Notes: generated by a model from the sequence alone, not told the origin. A DNA stretch of 53,413 nt from Sedimentisphaerales bacterium (GCA_016928435.1 JAFGKT010000050.1:1-53413); one strand, 5' to 3'. Positions 32,185-42,138 are shown, counted from the stretch's first letter. Made by a program: numbers and translations.

Positions 32185-34452
32185 ATGAAGAGCATTATTG
32201 CTGGTCCCGATTTCACGCCTCGTACTTTGACCTTTGGTGAGGTTAAGTGTTTTAGTTACAACAAAGACCTCAAGTCCGAGATCGCTGGTAAGGTTCTAAC
32301 TAAAGAAGACGCGATTTTTATGTTTCGTCAAATGGTCAACATTCGGGCATTTGAAGAAATGATTATACGTTTACGTAGCGGTGAGCTGGTTCCTTATGAA
32401 GGTTATAAGTTCTCCGGCGCGACTCACCTTTCTATTGGTCAAGAAGCAGTGCCCGCCGGCGCTATGGCGGCTTTGAAGGGCGACGACTACATCACCAGTT
32501 CGCATCGAGGCCATGGCCATGGTATTGCCAAAGAGTCCTATGCATTACGCGACATGGACAAAAAGGGCCTGCAAGACTTTGTCGGCGCTGTTAAGTTCAA
32601 AAGCACAAAGAAGGACCTGCTCGAACAAGCTATTGATGTTCATCTGTATCGCACGATGACCGAGTTTATGGGCAAAGAAGACGGCTACTGCCGGGGTCGC
32701 GGCGGCGGCATGCACATCGCGGACTTTAACGTGGGGCATCTTGGCGCCAACGCTATCGTGGGCGGCAGCTTGCCGATGGCGACTGGTGCTGGTATGTCTT
32801 CGATGTTCCAAGATGATGGCAAAGTGACCGTATGTTTCTTCGGCGATGGCGCCAGCAACAACGGCGTGTTCTGTGAGTCGCTCAACATGGCGTGCATGGG
32901 CCAATTCGCTGATAAGGGCGTTCCTGTTATCTTCCTGCTCGAGAACAATCAGTTCGGTATGACCGGTCGAACCAGAAATGAAATTACCGGCCTGGATTTC
33001 CTCGCCCGTCGTGGTTGGGCTTATAACGATAAAGGTATGCACGCTGAAGTTGTTAACGGTATGGACGCCTTGGCTGTACGTGACGCTGTTAGCCGGGCCG
33101 CGGAAAAATGCCGTAACGGCCAAGGCCCCGCGTTGTTGGAAGTGATGACCTATCGCTATATGGGCCATTCGCTCAGCGATCAAAATCTTTACCGCCAACA
33201 AGAAGAAATCGAAATGTGGCGTTGCGAAGACGCTATCGAACGCATGAAGGTTGAGCTGGTCAAAGCCGGCTTGGATCCAACCGAACCGGAAGAGATCGAA
33301 AAACAAATCTACAAAGATATGGAAGAAATCACCATCGCCGCGGCCAAGAGTGATTTCCCCGATCCTTCAACCCTCATGGAAGGCTTGTATTCTAACAGTA
33401 CAACTGAGACGGTTCCCGCTGAATACAAAACCACCGACTATAACAAAGAGTTTGTCAAAGACTATCGCGACGGCAAAGGCTGCATGCCTTATCGTCGGGC
33501 GGTGCAGGAAGCGCTCACCGAAGAGATGATTCGTGATAAGCGTGTTGTGGTTTACGGTGAAGATGTGGCTGAGCATGGCGGGGCGTTTGCCGCGACTGCT
33601 GGTCTGTTTGAAACCTTCGGCCGCAAACGTGTGTTCAACGCTCCGATTTCGGAAGTTGCCATCTGCGGTTCGGCTGTAGGCATGGCCATGACCGGTATGC
33701 GTCCGGTTATCGAATTGATGTACATCGACTTTATCCTGATGAGCATGGACCAGTTGGGCAACCAAGCCGCCAAGAACAAATATATGTTTGGTGGCAAAGC
33801 CAAAATGCCTTTGGTTTGCCGTACCACCATCGGCGGCGGTAAAGGCTATGCCGGCCAGCACTCACAAAGTCTGGAAGCTGCCGCGACGATGATCCCAGGC
33901 CTTAAGGTCGTCGCTCCTTCGACACCAGGCGATGTCAAGGGTTTGCTCAAAACCGCTATTCGTGACGATAACGCTGTCATTTTCATCGAGCATCAATTGT
34001 TGTATGGTGATCGAGGCGAAGTGCCTGCGGGCGATTACACCATCCCGTTCGGCAAAGCAGCCATTCGGCGTGAAGGTTCCGATGTTACTATCGTGTCTTA
34101 TTCTTACATGGCCAACGAAGCCATCAAGGCCGCTGATCTTTTGGCCGCCGACGGCATCAGCGCCGAGGTCATCGACCTGCGCAGCTTGATACCGATGGAC
34201 ACCGAGACCGTATTGAAGTCGGTCCAGAAGACCAATTACGGCGTAGTCGCTTGCCAGGCTTGCACCACAAACAGCTTTGGCGAGCATATCGCCTATGAAA
34301 TCCAGAACAAAGCCTTCGATTATCTCGATGCTCCTGTTGAGTTGGTCGGTGCCCCTGACATTCCTCCGCCCATGGCTCCAACTCTGGAAGCCGCCTTTAT
34401 GCCCAACGCGGCAAAAATCGCCGCACGCGTAAAGACTATGTTGGGCAAGTAA
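32185..34452 (+). CDS. 2-oxoacid dehydrogenase E1, fused alpha and beta subunits
   Basis: A 755-residue thiamine-diphosphate enzyme. The first half is E1-alpha: HRGHGHGIAKE, YCRGRGGGMHIADF, and the ThDP/Mg motif GDGASNNGVFCESLNMA...FLLENN beginning near residue 220. The second half, from about 450, is E1-beta: YRRAVQEALTEEM, VVVYGEDVAEHGGAF, ISEVAICGSAVGMAMTGMRPVIELMYIDF. It decarboxylates pyruvate, acetoin or a branched-chain oxoacid and reductively acylates E2. Pyruvate or acetoin is most likely. The usual two genes are one here. An extra stretch of about 25 residues (around 125-150) lies within the alpha half. The start is at 32185, after GGAG with 10 nt spacing. E2 follows; no E3 gene is in the window. 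Confidence 0.9.
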   Translation: MKSIIAGPDFTPRTLTFGEVKCFSYNKDLKSEIAGKVLTKEDAIFMFRQMVNIRAFEEMIIRLRSGELVPYEGYKFSGATHLSIGQEAVPAGAMAALKGDDYITSSHRGHGHGIAKESYALRDMDKKGLQDFVGAVKFKSTKKDLLEQAIDVHLYRTMTEFMGKEDGYCRGRGGGMHIADFNVGHLGANAIVGGSLPMATGAGMSSMFQDDGKVTVCFFGDGASNNGVFCESLNMACMGQFADKGVPVIFLLENNQFGMTGRTRNEITGLDFLARRGWAYNDKGMHAEVVNGMDALAVRDAVSRAAEKCRNGQGPALLEVMTYRYMGHSLSDQNLYRQQEEIEMWRCEDAIERMKVELVKAGLDPTEPEEIEKQIYKDMEEITIAAAKSDFPDPSTLMEGLYSNSTTETVPAEYKTTDYNKEFVKDYRDGKGCMPYRRAVQEALTEEMIRDKRVVVYGEDVAEHGGAFAATAGLFETFGRKRVFNAPISEVAICGSAVGMAMTGMRPVIELMYIDFILMSMDQLGNQAAKNKYMFGGKAKMPLVCRTTIGGGKGYAGQHSQSLEAAATMIPGLKVVAPSTPGDVKGLLKTAIRDDNAVIFIEHQLLYGDRGEVPAGDYTIPFGKAAIRREGSDVTIVSYSYMANEAIKAADLLAADGISAEVIDLRSLIPMDTETVLKSVQKTNYGVVACQACTTNSFGEHIAYEIQNKAFDYLDAPVELVGAPDIPPPMAPTLEAAFMPNAAKIAARVKTMLGK

Positions 34453-34552
34453 GTCATTGTTCTCTATAGGTTGTTTTTGAGATTGCCCCAGCCTGACCGT
34501 GTACGAGCAGTCTCAGAAAAAAGGCCGTTATAATATAGGAGTAGATTGTTAT

Positions 34553-36325
34553 ATGGCTACCGAAGTTAAAATTCCCATTCCGGATCAGACCACTGAAGAG
34601 GTTCGGGTTGTCAAATGGCATAAAAATGTTGGCGATGCCGTGAATACCGGAGATGTCGTTCTAGAAGTCGAAACCGACAAATCGGTCATCGAAGTCGAAG
34701 CGATCGCAAATGGTGTTTTGCTGGCCCAACTCTTTGCTGAAGATGATATGGTTCCGGTTGGCAATGTTGTTGGTTTTGTCGGCAAAGAAGGCGAAAAGGT
34801 AGATGCCCCTGCTAAGGCCGCTACCCCTGCCTCTGCCGCCCCTGCCGCCGCTGCTTCCCAAGTTGCCGCTGCTGACACCAAGCTGCCCGAAGGCGCTGTT
34901 GAAGTCAAGATTCCTATTCCAGACCAAACCACCGAACAAGTCCGCGTGGTGAAATGGCATAAGAGTGTCGGCGACGCTGTCAAAGACGGCGATGTGGTTC
35001 TGGAAGTTGAAACCGACAAATCCGTAATCGAAGTTGAAGCTGTCGGCTCAGGTACTCTGCTGGCGCAAGGACCTGCCGAGGATGATATGGTTCCCGTTGG
35101 CGCCGTTGTTGGTGTGATCGGTCCTGAAGGCGCGAAGGTTTCTTTATCTTCCGCTTCGGCGGCTTCGCCCGCTCCCACTCCTGCCGCTGCACCCGCACCC
35201 GCACCAGTTGTCGCACCCGCACCGGCTCCAGTCGCTGCGCCCGATGATTCGCGTGTGAAAGCATCTCCGATAGCTCGTAAGGTTGCCGCCAAACTGGGTG
35301 TTAATCTTACTCAAGTCAAAGGTACCGGTCCTAAGGGGCGTATCGTAAAAGATGATGTCGAGCGTTTCGCCGCCGGCAGTGGCGCCGCTGCACCTGCGGC
35401 ATCTGTCGCCGCGGTTGTACGAGCAAAAATCGTTGACGGCCGAGTCTGGGCTTCTCCTTGTGCCAAACGGGTCGCTAAAGAACTCGGTGTCGATTTGCAG
35501 CAAGTGGCTGGGACCGGCGGTAACGGACGTATTACCAGCGCGGATGTCAAACAAGCCGCTGCGCAAGGCACAGCCCGACCGGGCGCCGCTGTCGCTTCGG
35601 TTGCCGTTGCTGTCCCTGCGATTCCGACCGGCCCAGCACCAGGTCAACCGCAACCAGGCACCGAAGTTCCCGTTACCAAGATGCGTCGCGCTATCGCCAT
35701 GAATCTGCAAATGAGTTCGCGTGACACACCGCACTTTAACGCGGTAATTTCGATTAATATGTCGCGCGCCCTGGCGTTCCGTACGAAGATCAACCAAAAC
35801 GTTGACAAGGGCCAAAAGGTTTCCGTCAATGACCTGGTGGTCAAAGCTTGTGCTGTGGCGCTAACGCAGTACCCAGCGGTTAATAGCCGTTGGTGCGACG
35901 ATACCACGATCAAGTACATGCCCAATATCAATATTGGTGTGGCCACGGCTGTGCCGGACGGCTTGGTAGTGCCGGTTCTTACCGACGCTGACAAACGTGA
36001 TTGGTATGACATGGCCGCGGAGAACAAACGCTTGGCCGGGTCCGCTCGCCAAGGCAAAATCATCAATGCCGGCAAAGGAACCTTCACGGTCTCCAATCTC
36101 GGTATGTATGGTATCGATCAGTTCACCGGTATCATCAATCCGCCTGAAGCCGCCATCCTTACCGTCGGCGCCACCAAGCAAGAAGTGGTAGCCGTAGATG
36201 GCATGATCGGTATTCAGCCGATAATGAAGGTTACTCTGTGCAGTGACCATAGAATTATCGATGGTGCTTTGGCCGCGGAATTCCTGCGAACCATTAAGTT
36301 GTATCTGGAAGAACAGATCGGTTAG
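34553..36325 (+). CDS. 2-oxoacid dehydrogenase E2 (dihydrolipoyl acyltransferase), two lipoyl and two subunit-binding domains
   Basis: A 590-residue core enzyme transferring the acyl group from lipoate to CoA. Domain order: lipoyl domain 1 (1-82, lipoyl Lys43 in ETDKSVIEV), lipoyl domain 2 (115-197, Lys156 in the same motif), a Pro/Ala linker, peripheral-subunit-binding domain 1 (about 234-272, ending GPKGRIVKDDVERFA), linker, a second such domain (about 298-336, ending GGNGRITSADVKQAA), linker, and the catalytic domain (about 370-590) with SDHRIIDG (His566, Asp570). Two tandem subunit-binding domains are unusual; one is the rule. The start at 34553 follows AGGAG. It is coupled to the fused E1 gene upstream. 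Confidence 0.92.
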   Translation: MATEVKIPIPDQTTEEVRVVKWHKNVGDAVNTGDVVLEVETDKSVIEVEAIANGVLLAQLFAEDDMVPVGNVVGFVGKEGEKVDAPAKAATPASAAPAAAASQVAAADTKLPEGAVEVKIPIPDQTTEQVRVVKWHKSVGDAVKDGDVVLEVETDKSVIEVEAVGSGTLLAQGPAEDDMVPVGAVVGVIGPEGAKVSLSSASAASPAPTPAAAPAPAPVVAPAPAPVAAPDDSRVKASPIARKVAAKLGVNLTQVKGTGPKGRIVKDDVERFAAGSGAAAPAASVAAVVRAKIVDGRVWASPCAKRVAKELGVDLQQVAGTGGNGRITSADVKQAAAQGTARPGAAVASVAVAVPAIPTGPAPGQPQPGTEVPVTKMRRAIAMNLQMSSRDTPHFNAVISINMSRALAFRTKINQNVDKGQKVSVNDLVVKACAVALTQYPAVNSRWCDDTTIKYMPNINIGVATAVPDGLVVPVLTDADKRDWYDMAAENKRLAGSARQGKIINAGKGTFTVSNLGMYGIDQFTGIINPPEAAILTVGATKQEVVAVDGMIGIQPIMKVTLCSDHRIIDGALAAEFLRTIKLYLEEQIG

Positions 36326-36442
36326 AGTCTGCCGAACAAGCGAGTCTTGCCCACAGATATTGCAATCAGCCGGAAACGGTATATGAGACGAGCAAATCAG
36401 GCAGACGGCGAGCTAACATGATTGTTCTTAACCATTAGAAAG

Positions 36443-36479
36443 TGGCGTTTTCCGTCCGGACGGGAGACGCCATTTTTTT
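36443..36479 (+). terminator. Terminator of the E1-E2 operon
   Basis: Stem TGGCGT/ACGCCA with an inner CCGTCCGGACGG palindrome, followed by seven T. The rest of 36326-36631 holds no gene. Confidence 0.8.
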
Positions 36480-36631
36480 GCGCCAAAACCAGGTCTAACC
36501 TCAGCTCAATCGCAACTATCGCTGAATGCCGGTCCAGATTGCAGTTGCTAGAGGAGCCAGGGAGCCTTAGAATAATCCATTTACCGGAAAATGTGCCGAC
36601 CTGAAAAACGTGTCCTAGAGCGAGGTAATAG

Positions 36632-37870
36632 GTGAGATCAGAATCGATCAGAATTCATAAGTTTAGTAATGGACTAACTTTAGTTGTTGAGCCCATGACA
36701 GAAGTCTCTTCGGCGGCTTTTACCATTCTTGCCGGAGGGGGAGTCGTCCTTGACCCGCCTTCGCGAACCGGAGCGGCCACGGTGCTGCATGAGTTGATGT
36801 ATCGCGGCGCCGGCGACATGGACAATCGTATGCTTAACGAGGCCTTGGACAACCTGGGGCTGCATCGTCAGGGCGGAGCTTCAACGTCGTATTTCAGCTT
36901 TGGTGGTGCTTTAATTGCTGATAATTTGATTGAAGCAATTCGATTGCACGCTGACGTTTTGCTTCGGCCGACACTTCCCGCTGAGGATTTTGAATTGTGT
37001 CGGGAATTGGCTCTGCAGGGCTTGGATTCTTTGGATGATGATCCCAGGCAAAAGATATCTCTGCTGGCTCAAGAAAGTTATTTGCCGTACCCCTTTGGCA
37101 GGCCGGTCTCGGGCAAGCGGGATGAACTCAAAGCCATTACCCATGATGAGATCAAAAACTATTGGCGTAAGACTTTTGTAGGCGATGGTGCTATTTTTGC
37201 CGCCGCAGGTAAAGTTGATTTTGAACAATTGAAAGATGTGGTCGGTGAGTTGTGCGGATCTTGGAACGGCGACCCGAACTCAAAGTCCGAGCAAGGCCCG
37301 TGTCAAACCGGGATGTTTCATCATGGCAATCAAGGGGCCCAGGTTCATGTTGCGGTGATGTACCCTTCGGTGGCCCATCAGAGCGAACACTACTACGCGG
37401 CATTGGCGGCTGCTTCCGTACTCAGCGGAGGTATGGGCAGCAGACTATTCACCGAAGTACGCGAAAAACGAGGTTTGTGTTACGCTGTGGGAGCTTCTCA
37501 TCGTATTGTTGGCCCATTTGGCTTGATGCAGTGTTATTTGGGCAGTACTCCCGATAACGCCCAAGAAGCGTTGGATGTCACTTTGGAGCAATGTCAGAAA
37601 CTAAGCGAAGGTATAGAGCAGGATGAACTGGATCGCGCCAAAGTAGGCCTGAGAGCGTCGTTGATAATGCAGGGCGAGTCTTCGTCGTCACGTGCGTCCG
37701 GCTGCGCCCGCGATATGCTGTTCTTGGGCAGAGTACGCAGTTTGGAGGAAATTGAGCAAGCGATACAGTCTTTGACGGTAGATGATGTTTTGGCTTATGC
37801 GCGGGCCTATCAGCCGAAACAGTTTTCAATTATTACTCTAGGCCCGGTTGAGTTGAGCGTTAAGAGTTGA
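36632..37870 (+). CDS. M16 peptidase-family protein, non-catalytic subunit type
   Basis: A 412-residue insulinase/processing-peptidase-fold protein. At the zinc site the inverted motif HxxEH is replaced by TVLHE (about residues 50-54), so it cannot bind zinc normally. It keeps the second-domain substrate-binding arginine/tyrosine pair in EVREKRGLCYAVGAS (R277, Y284) and a glycine-rich LSGGMGSRLF loop. This complements the other M16 protein at 38764-39990, which has the zinc site but lacks the R/Y pair, so the two probably form a heterodimer like alpha/beta mitochondrial processing peptidase or Sphingomonas M16 pairs. It starts with GTG, six nt after GAGG. Confidence 0.8.
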   Translation: MRSESIRIHKFSNGLTLVVEPMTEVSSAAFTILAGGGVVLDPPSRTGAATVLHELMYRGAGDMDNRMLNEALDNLGLHRQGGASTSYFSFGGALIADNLIEAIRLHADVLLRPTLPAEDFELCRELALQGLDSLDDDPRQKISLLAQESYLPYPFGRPVSGKRDELKAITHDEIKNYWRKTFVGDGAIFAAAGKVDFEQLKDVVGELCGSWNGDPNSKSEQGPCQTGMFHHGNQGAQVHVAVMYPSVAHQSEHYYAALAAASVLSGGMGSRLFTEVREKRGLCYAVGASHRIVGPFGLMQCYLGSTPDNAQEALDVTLEQCQKLSEGIEQDELDRAKVGLRASLIMQGESSSSRASGCARDMLFLGRVRSLEEIEQAIQSLTVDDVLAYARAYQPKQFSIITLGPVELSVKS

Positions 37871-37903
37871 CAGACACACTAATATTATAGGAGGTTCCAA
37901 TCA

Positions 37904-38734
37904 ATGGAAGTGACCCTGAGCATGTTCTTGCTGTTGTTTGCGATGGCTTTTGTGTGTGAGTTCATCGATTCAGCTTTGGGTATGGGTTATGGTACTATTC
38001 TTTCGCCGGTTCTTATTATAATGGGTTTTGATCCTTTAGTTGCGGTCCCGGCGTTACTTTTATCTCAGGCGTTTGGCGGCTTTACTGCCGCGATATTCCA
38101 TCATCAGTTTGAAAACGCCAGGTTCACAAAAGGATCACGCGATCTGAAAGTGGTATTGATTATAACCAGCTTGGGAATCGGCGCCACCATCTTCGCGGCA
38201 TGTCTAGCATTGAACGTCCCTAAGACATTCATCAAAGGATACATTGGTGTTTTGGTGTTGGTGATGGGTATCATTATGCTGTCCAACAAAAGTTTCAAGT
38301 TCTCTTGGAAACGTATGTTGGGTATTGGAATATTGAGTTCGTTCAACAAAGCGTTGTCGGGCGGCGGATTTGGGCCCGTGGTGACCGCTGGGCAGGTCAT
38401 TTCCGGACAAGAACACAAAGGCGCTATTGCCGCGACCACTCTGGCTGAAGCGCCTATTTGTACTGTGGCGTTTCTGACATATATGATTGGCCGAGTCGTT
38501 CAGGAAATGGGGGCCTCAGTTATGAGTATGCCCGTAGCGGATTTTTTCGCCGCCATGTTTTCAGCCAAGATATTTCACTGGGAACTCGTGCTGGCATTGT
38601 TATTAGGGTCGGTTTTTGTGGCGCCGTTTGGGGCGTTTACCACCAAGATTGTGAAAACCCAGAAACTTTCGTTGATATTGGGAATTTTGGTGGTGCTGTT
38701 GGGGGTTTGGACACTTTGGAAAACTTTTGTGTAA
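37904..38734 (+). CDS. TauE/SafE-family (TSUP) membrane permease
   Basis: A 276-residue integral membrane protein with about eight hydrophobic segments. The family repeats are visible: FVCEFIDSALGMGYGTILSPVLIIMGFDPLVAVPALLLSQ (about 17-56) and GILSSFNKALSGGGFGPVVTAGQVISG (about 141-167). The family exports or imports small sulfur-containing or organic anions (sulfite, sulfoacetate and others); the substrate here is unknown. AGGAGG precedes the ATG. It sits between the two M16 genes in the same direction with short gaps, which suggests co-expression without an obvious functional link. Confidence 0.88.
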   Translation: MEVTLSMFLLLFAMAFVCEFIDSALGMGYGTILSPVLIIMGFDPLVAVPALLLSQAFGGFTAAIFHHQFENARFTKGSRDLKVVLIITSLGIGATIFAACLALNVPKTFIKGYIGVLVLVMGIIMLSNKSFKFSWKRMLGIGILSSFNKALSGGGFGPVVTAGQVISGQEHKGAIAATTLAEAPICTVAFLTYMIGRVVQEMGASVMSMPVADFFAAMFSAKIFHWELVLALLLGSVFVAPFGAFTTKIVKTQKLSLILGILVVLLGVWTLWKTFV

Positions 38735-38763
38735 AAGACAAACGCAGATAGGGAGTTAAGCAC

Positions 38764-39990
38764 TTGGAATTCAAGCGTACCCAGTTGGAAAATGGACTAA
38801 CGATTATCGCGGAGACTTCGGACACGGCTCGTTCCATGGCTCTTGGTTTTTTCACGCGTACCGGTGGTCGTGATGAAACGCCCGAAATATCCGGCCTGAG
38901 CCATTTCCTCGAACACATGCTCTTCAAAGGCACCGATAATCGATCCCCCTTTGAAGTCAATCTAGAGTTCGATGCCATGGGTGCCAAGTACAACGCCTTC
39001 ACCAGCGAAGAAAACACCGTTTATTATGCCGCGGTACTGCCCGAATACCAGCGGCGCGTGCTGGACCTATGGGCTGACTTAATGCGACCGGCCTTACGCG
39101 AAGAAGATTTTAACACTGAAAAGGGCGTTATTTGCGAAGAAATCGCTATGTACCAGGACATGCCCAATTTTGATGTTCTGGACCGGTGCCGCAAACTGCA
39201 TTACGGCGACCACCCGTGCGGCAACAGTGTCTTGGGTACGGTCGAGAGCATCAAGGCCCTCACCTGCGAGCAGATGCGCGAGTATTTTAACCGCCGTTAT
39301 GCGCCCGATAACATTGTTTTGGCTTGTTCCGGCAAGGTGGATTGGGATATGTTGGTCCAGCAAGCTGGTGAACTATGTGGCGAATGGAAGCCTTCGAGCC
39401 CCGCACGTGCCATAACTGACTTTACCGGCACCGGTGCCAAAGAAACGGTTGTGCAGGAAAAAGTCGTACGTGAGCATATTTGTCTTATGAGCAGCGCCCC
39501 TTCGATGCAGGACCCCCTAAGATATGCCGCGAGCGTCTTGTCCAATGTTGTGGGTGATAGCACGAATTCACGTCTTTATTGGGCCTTGGTGGACAATGCC
39601 CTGACGGACTGTGCTGAAATGGCGTGCGATTCTATGGATGGATCGGGCGTTTTCTACACTTACATCTCCTGTGACCCTCAACAGACCGGTAAGGTATTGG
39701 ATATAACCAAGCGAGTCTTAACCGACGTTGTCAAAGGCGGCCTCACCGACCAAGAACTGACTGCCAGCAAGAACAAAATTGCTTCTAGCGCCACCTTGAG
39801 CGGCGAATTACCCATGGGCCGTTTGGTGCCGTTGGGGTTTGGTTGGGTATATCGGAAAGACTATATTCCCTTGGCTGACGAAATCGCCGCCATCCAAGCA
39901 GTTACTCACGACGATATTCGCCAATTACTGCAAGCCCATCCTCTAGACAAGCCCACCATCATGGGTTTGGGTCCCTGTCCAAAAATCTAA
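38764..39990 (+). CDS. M16 zinc peptidase, catalytic subunit
   Basis: A 408-residue M16 peptidase. The zinc site is complete: HFLEH (H47, E50, H51) and the distant Glu in GVICEEIAMY (about E127, 76 residues on). The C-terminal domain lacks the R/Y substrate pair (LVDNALTDCA aligns there), which its neighbour at 36632-37870 provides. It probably cleaves peptides or exported proteins. The start is TTG, with GGGAG 8 nt upstream. Nothing resembles a signal peptide, so it is probably cytosolic. Confidence 0.88.
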   Translation: MEFKRTQLENGLTIIAETSDTARSMALGFFTRTGGRDETPEISGLSHFLEHMLFKGTDNRSPFEVNLEFDAMGAKYNAFTSEENTVYYAAVLPEYQRRVLDLWADLMRPALREEDFNTEKGVICEEIAMYQDMPNFDVLDRCRKLHYGDHPCGNSVLGTVESIKALTCEQMREYFNRRYAPDNIVLACSGKVDWDMLVQQAGELCGEWKPSSPARAITDFTGTGAKETVVQEKVVREHICLMSSAPSMQDPLRYAASVLSNVVGDSTNSRLYWALVDNALTDCAEMACDSMDGSGVFYTYISCDPQQTGKVLDITKRVLTDVVKGGLTDQELTASKNKIASSATLSGELPMGRLVPLGFGWVYRKDYIPLADEIAAIQAVTHDDIRQLLQAHPLDKPTIMGLGPCPKI

Positions 39991-40449
39991 AACATTGTAA
40001 ACATCATTATTAACTGCGGATGTACAATGTTCCTGGTGGCTTTGCGCGCTTAGCAAAGCAACTGTTCGACCATCAGGCTATCGGTCCATAATACCCAAGC
40101 AGTTCAATAGCGGACCAATATGTTATCGGCAACGACAGTACGCCGCTCGTCTAGGACCAATAAAAACCCCTTCTGGTGGACCGCGAACTCCCTTTAGAGC
40201 CTGTAAGATGTACCGGCGGTACAGTCTTTGCGGTTTGTGACTTCTGGTCTAACAAGAACTTAACGAATCCTCGTTTAGTGGCCTGATTGGCGGTTAAGCT
40301 CAGTACATCCTACGTCGATACGCACTATGACAAGCTTTTGGAGAATGAGACTCTAATATGCTTATCTAGTGCGGATTGCATCTCGGTGCTTTTCTCTCGC
40401 GAGATAGCACCTTTGATCGTGGTTGTAGTATCGACGGAGCTTTGCTGAC
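39991..40449. other. Hairpin-rich intergenic region
   Basis: There is no convincing reading frame. Consecutive inverted repeats occur: AACATTG...CAATGTT with inner ACATC/GATGT (39991-40031), GCTTTGC/GCAAAGC (40039-40059), GGTCC...GGACC near 40083-40117, GTACCGGCGGTAC near 40211, and TCTCGCGAGA near 40396. The first may act as a terminator for the M16 gene, although it lacks a T-run. A structured RNA is possible but unidentified. Confidence 0.35.
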
Positions 40450-42138
40450 ATGAGTACACTGCTGGAAGTATTGGGAAGGGGTCTAGAGTCAAATTTCATG
40501 CGATTGATTCTGCCCGAAGTCAAACCTATGGGCGCAATCGAAGCGGCAGTATTGACCGAGGATGTCTTCAAAGGCCGGCATGATTTAGCTACCATGTTGC
40601 GCGTGGGAATGTATCATGCGGAAAACGGAGCTACCGATAGAGCTGCCGATATTTTTACCGCGATTGTTGCCCAAGTGCCCGATCATGCTGAGACGCGATT
40701 GGCTTGGGCTGCGATGTATCTTTGGGATGCCTCAATCGAACAGGCCATTACCCAACTGGAATTGGCCCAAAATCAAGAGCAAAATGACGCACGTATTTGC
40801 TTTGCTTTGGGACATTGTTACGAGCGATTGGGACAATGCGACCAAGCTGTCGAGCAATATCGTGCCGGAATAGATCAGGCCCCGTATTTACGCCAGTTGC
40901 GTGAGCGAATCGCAGCCATACATCTGTTCAAAAATGATTACCTCCAAGTGATCGAGCAGTACCAAGAGTTGTCCAAAGAGCATCCCGAGGAAATGTGGTA
41001 TTATTTAGTGCTGGGCCAATTACATCTGCATCAGCGTAGTTACGAGCAGGCCGCCCGCGCTTTTGAACGCGCTCTGACAATTGAACCAGATAATTTTGAA
41101 CTGCGCAACGAGGAAGTTGAATCCTTGGTCGAGTCTGGTCATTTGGAAGAAGCGATAGACAATCTAGAGAGAATCGCTGCCGTTCAGGGCGAGTTTCCCG
41201 ATTCGTTTGTACGTTTGGGTGATCTTTACAGCCAATTGGAAAATGATGAATCCGCTGTACAAAGCTACTGCAAAGCCTTGGAATTGCATCCTGGTTATCT
41301 CGAAGCCGCGGTCAAACTTGGTACTCAACATTTGCGCCAGAAACGTTTTTACCAAGCCGCCAATTGCTTCAGTCGAGGTGTCGAAATCAATGACCAGTTG
41401 ATCAACGCCTACATTGGCTTAGGTGTTGCTCAAACGGGCTTGGGTTCCACAGATGCCAACGAAACTTTTAATTTAGCAGCGGCGCTGGAGCCCAACACCA
41501 ATCTGCTTTTCGCTGAAACTTGCCGGTTGCAACTCAAAATCGCCATGACCGAAAAAAGACGATCAGGCTTTGATGATTTTATCCCTTCGATCAGCGAGTC
41601 AACTGCCGCGATCGATCAACTTCTGGATCTGCAATTGGAACGGCATCGGCGAAGTCTGCGAGATAACCCCAACCAGGCCGACCTGCACTACCGCTATGGT
41701 CTGCTGTTGCGAGGCAAAGGCGATTCCCAACAGGCCGCAAAGCATTTTCATTTGGCCACCCAGATCAACGGCTCATACCTAAAAGCCAAGAGTAAATTGG
41801 GCTTGGTCTTACGCGAATTGAACGAAACCAATGAAGCTCTGAAACAATTGACCGAGGCGATGATTGTGCCCCCGGAATACGTTGAGCTGCATTACAAGTT
41901 GGGCTTGCTCTATTGCGACAAGATTCGTTTTGCCTTGGCTGTTGAGCATTTTGGCTCTGCCTTCAATGTTGATGCTGAAAACGCCGATGTGCAAGCTAAT
42001 CTGGGATTGGCTCTGCAAAACATGGGCCTTGTTGACCGGGCGTCCGCCTCATGGCGCGCTGTCTGCGAGCTTGAACCCAATAGCGCAATGGCTTATCAAT
42101 CCCAACGCTGTATCACGCCTCTGCGGACAACGTATTAA
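40450..42138 (+). CDS. Tetratricopeptide-repeat protein
   Basis: A 562-residue protein built almost entirely of TPRs, about 12 helical pairs (for example ARICFALGHCYERLGQCDQAVEQYRAGI, EQAARAFERALTIEPDNFEL, ADVQANLGLALQNMGLVDRA). There is no signal peptide or other domain. It probably acts as a binding scaffold. An amphipathic N terminus (LLEVLGRGLESNFMRLI) precedes the repeats. Partners are unknown. It lies upstream of a purine permease with a 255-nt gap. Confidence 0.75.
   Translation: MSTLLEVLGRGLESNFMRLILPEVKPMGAIEAAVLTEDVFKGRHDLATMLRVGMYHAENGATDRAADIFTAIVAQVPDHAETRLAWAAMYLWDASIEQAITQLELAQNQEQNDARICFALGHCYERLGQCDQAVEQYRAGIDQAPYLRQLRERIAAIHLFKNDYLQVIEQYQELSKEHPEEMWYYLVLGQLHLHQRSYEQAARAFERALTIEPDNFELRNEEVESLVESGHLEEAIDNLERIAAVQGEFPDSFVRLGDLYSQLENDESAVQSYCKALELHPGYLEAAVKLGTQHLRQKRFYQAANCFSRGVEINDQLINAYIGLGVAQTGLGSTDANETFNLAAALEPNTNLLFAETCRLQLKIAMTEKRRSGFDDFIPSISESTAAIDQLLDLQLERHRRSLRDNPNQADLHYRYGLLLRGKGDSQQAAKHFHLATQINGSYLKAKSKLGLVLRELNETNEALKQLTEAMIVPPEYVELHYKLGLLYCDKIRFALAVEHFGSAFNVDAENADVQANLGLALQNMGLVDRASASWRAVCELEPNSAMAYQSQRCITPLRTTY

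Noticed and set aside
32545..33861. Minus-strand frames opposite the E1 gene
   Set aside because: The E1 translation is unambiguous; these are antisense shadows rich in His and Ala.
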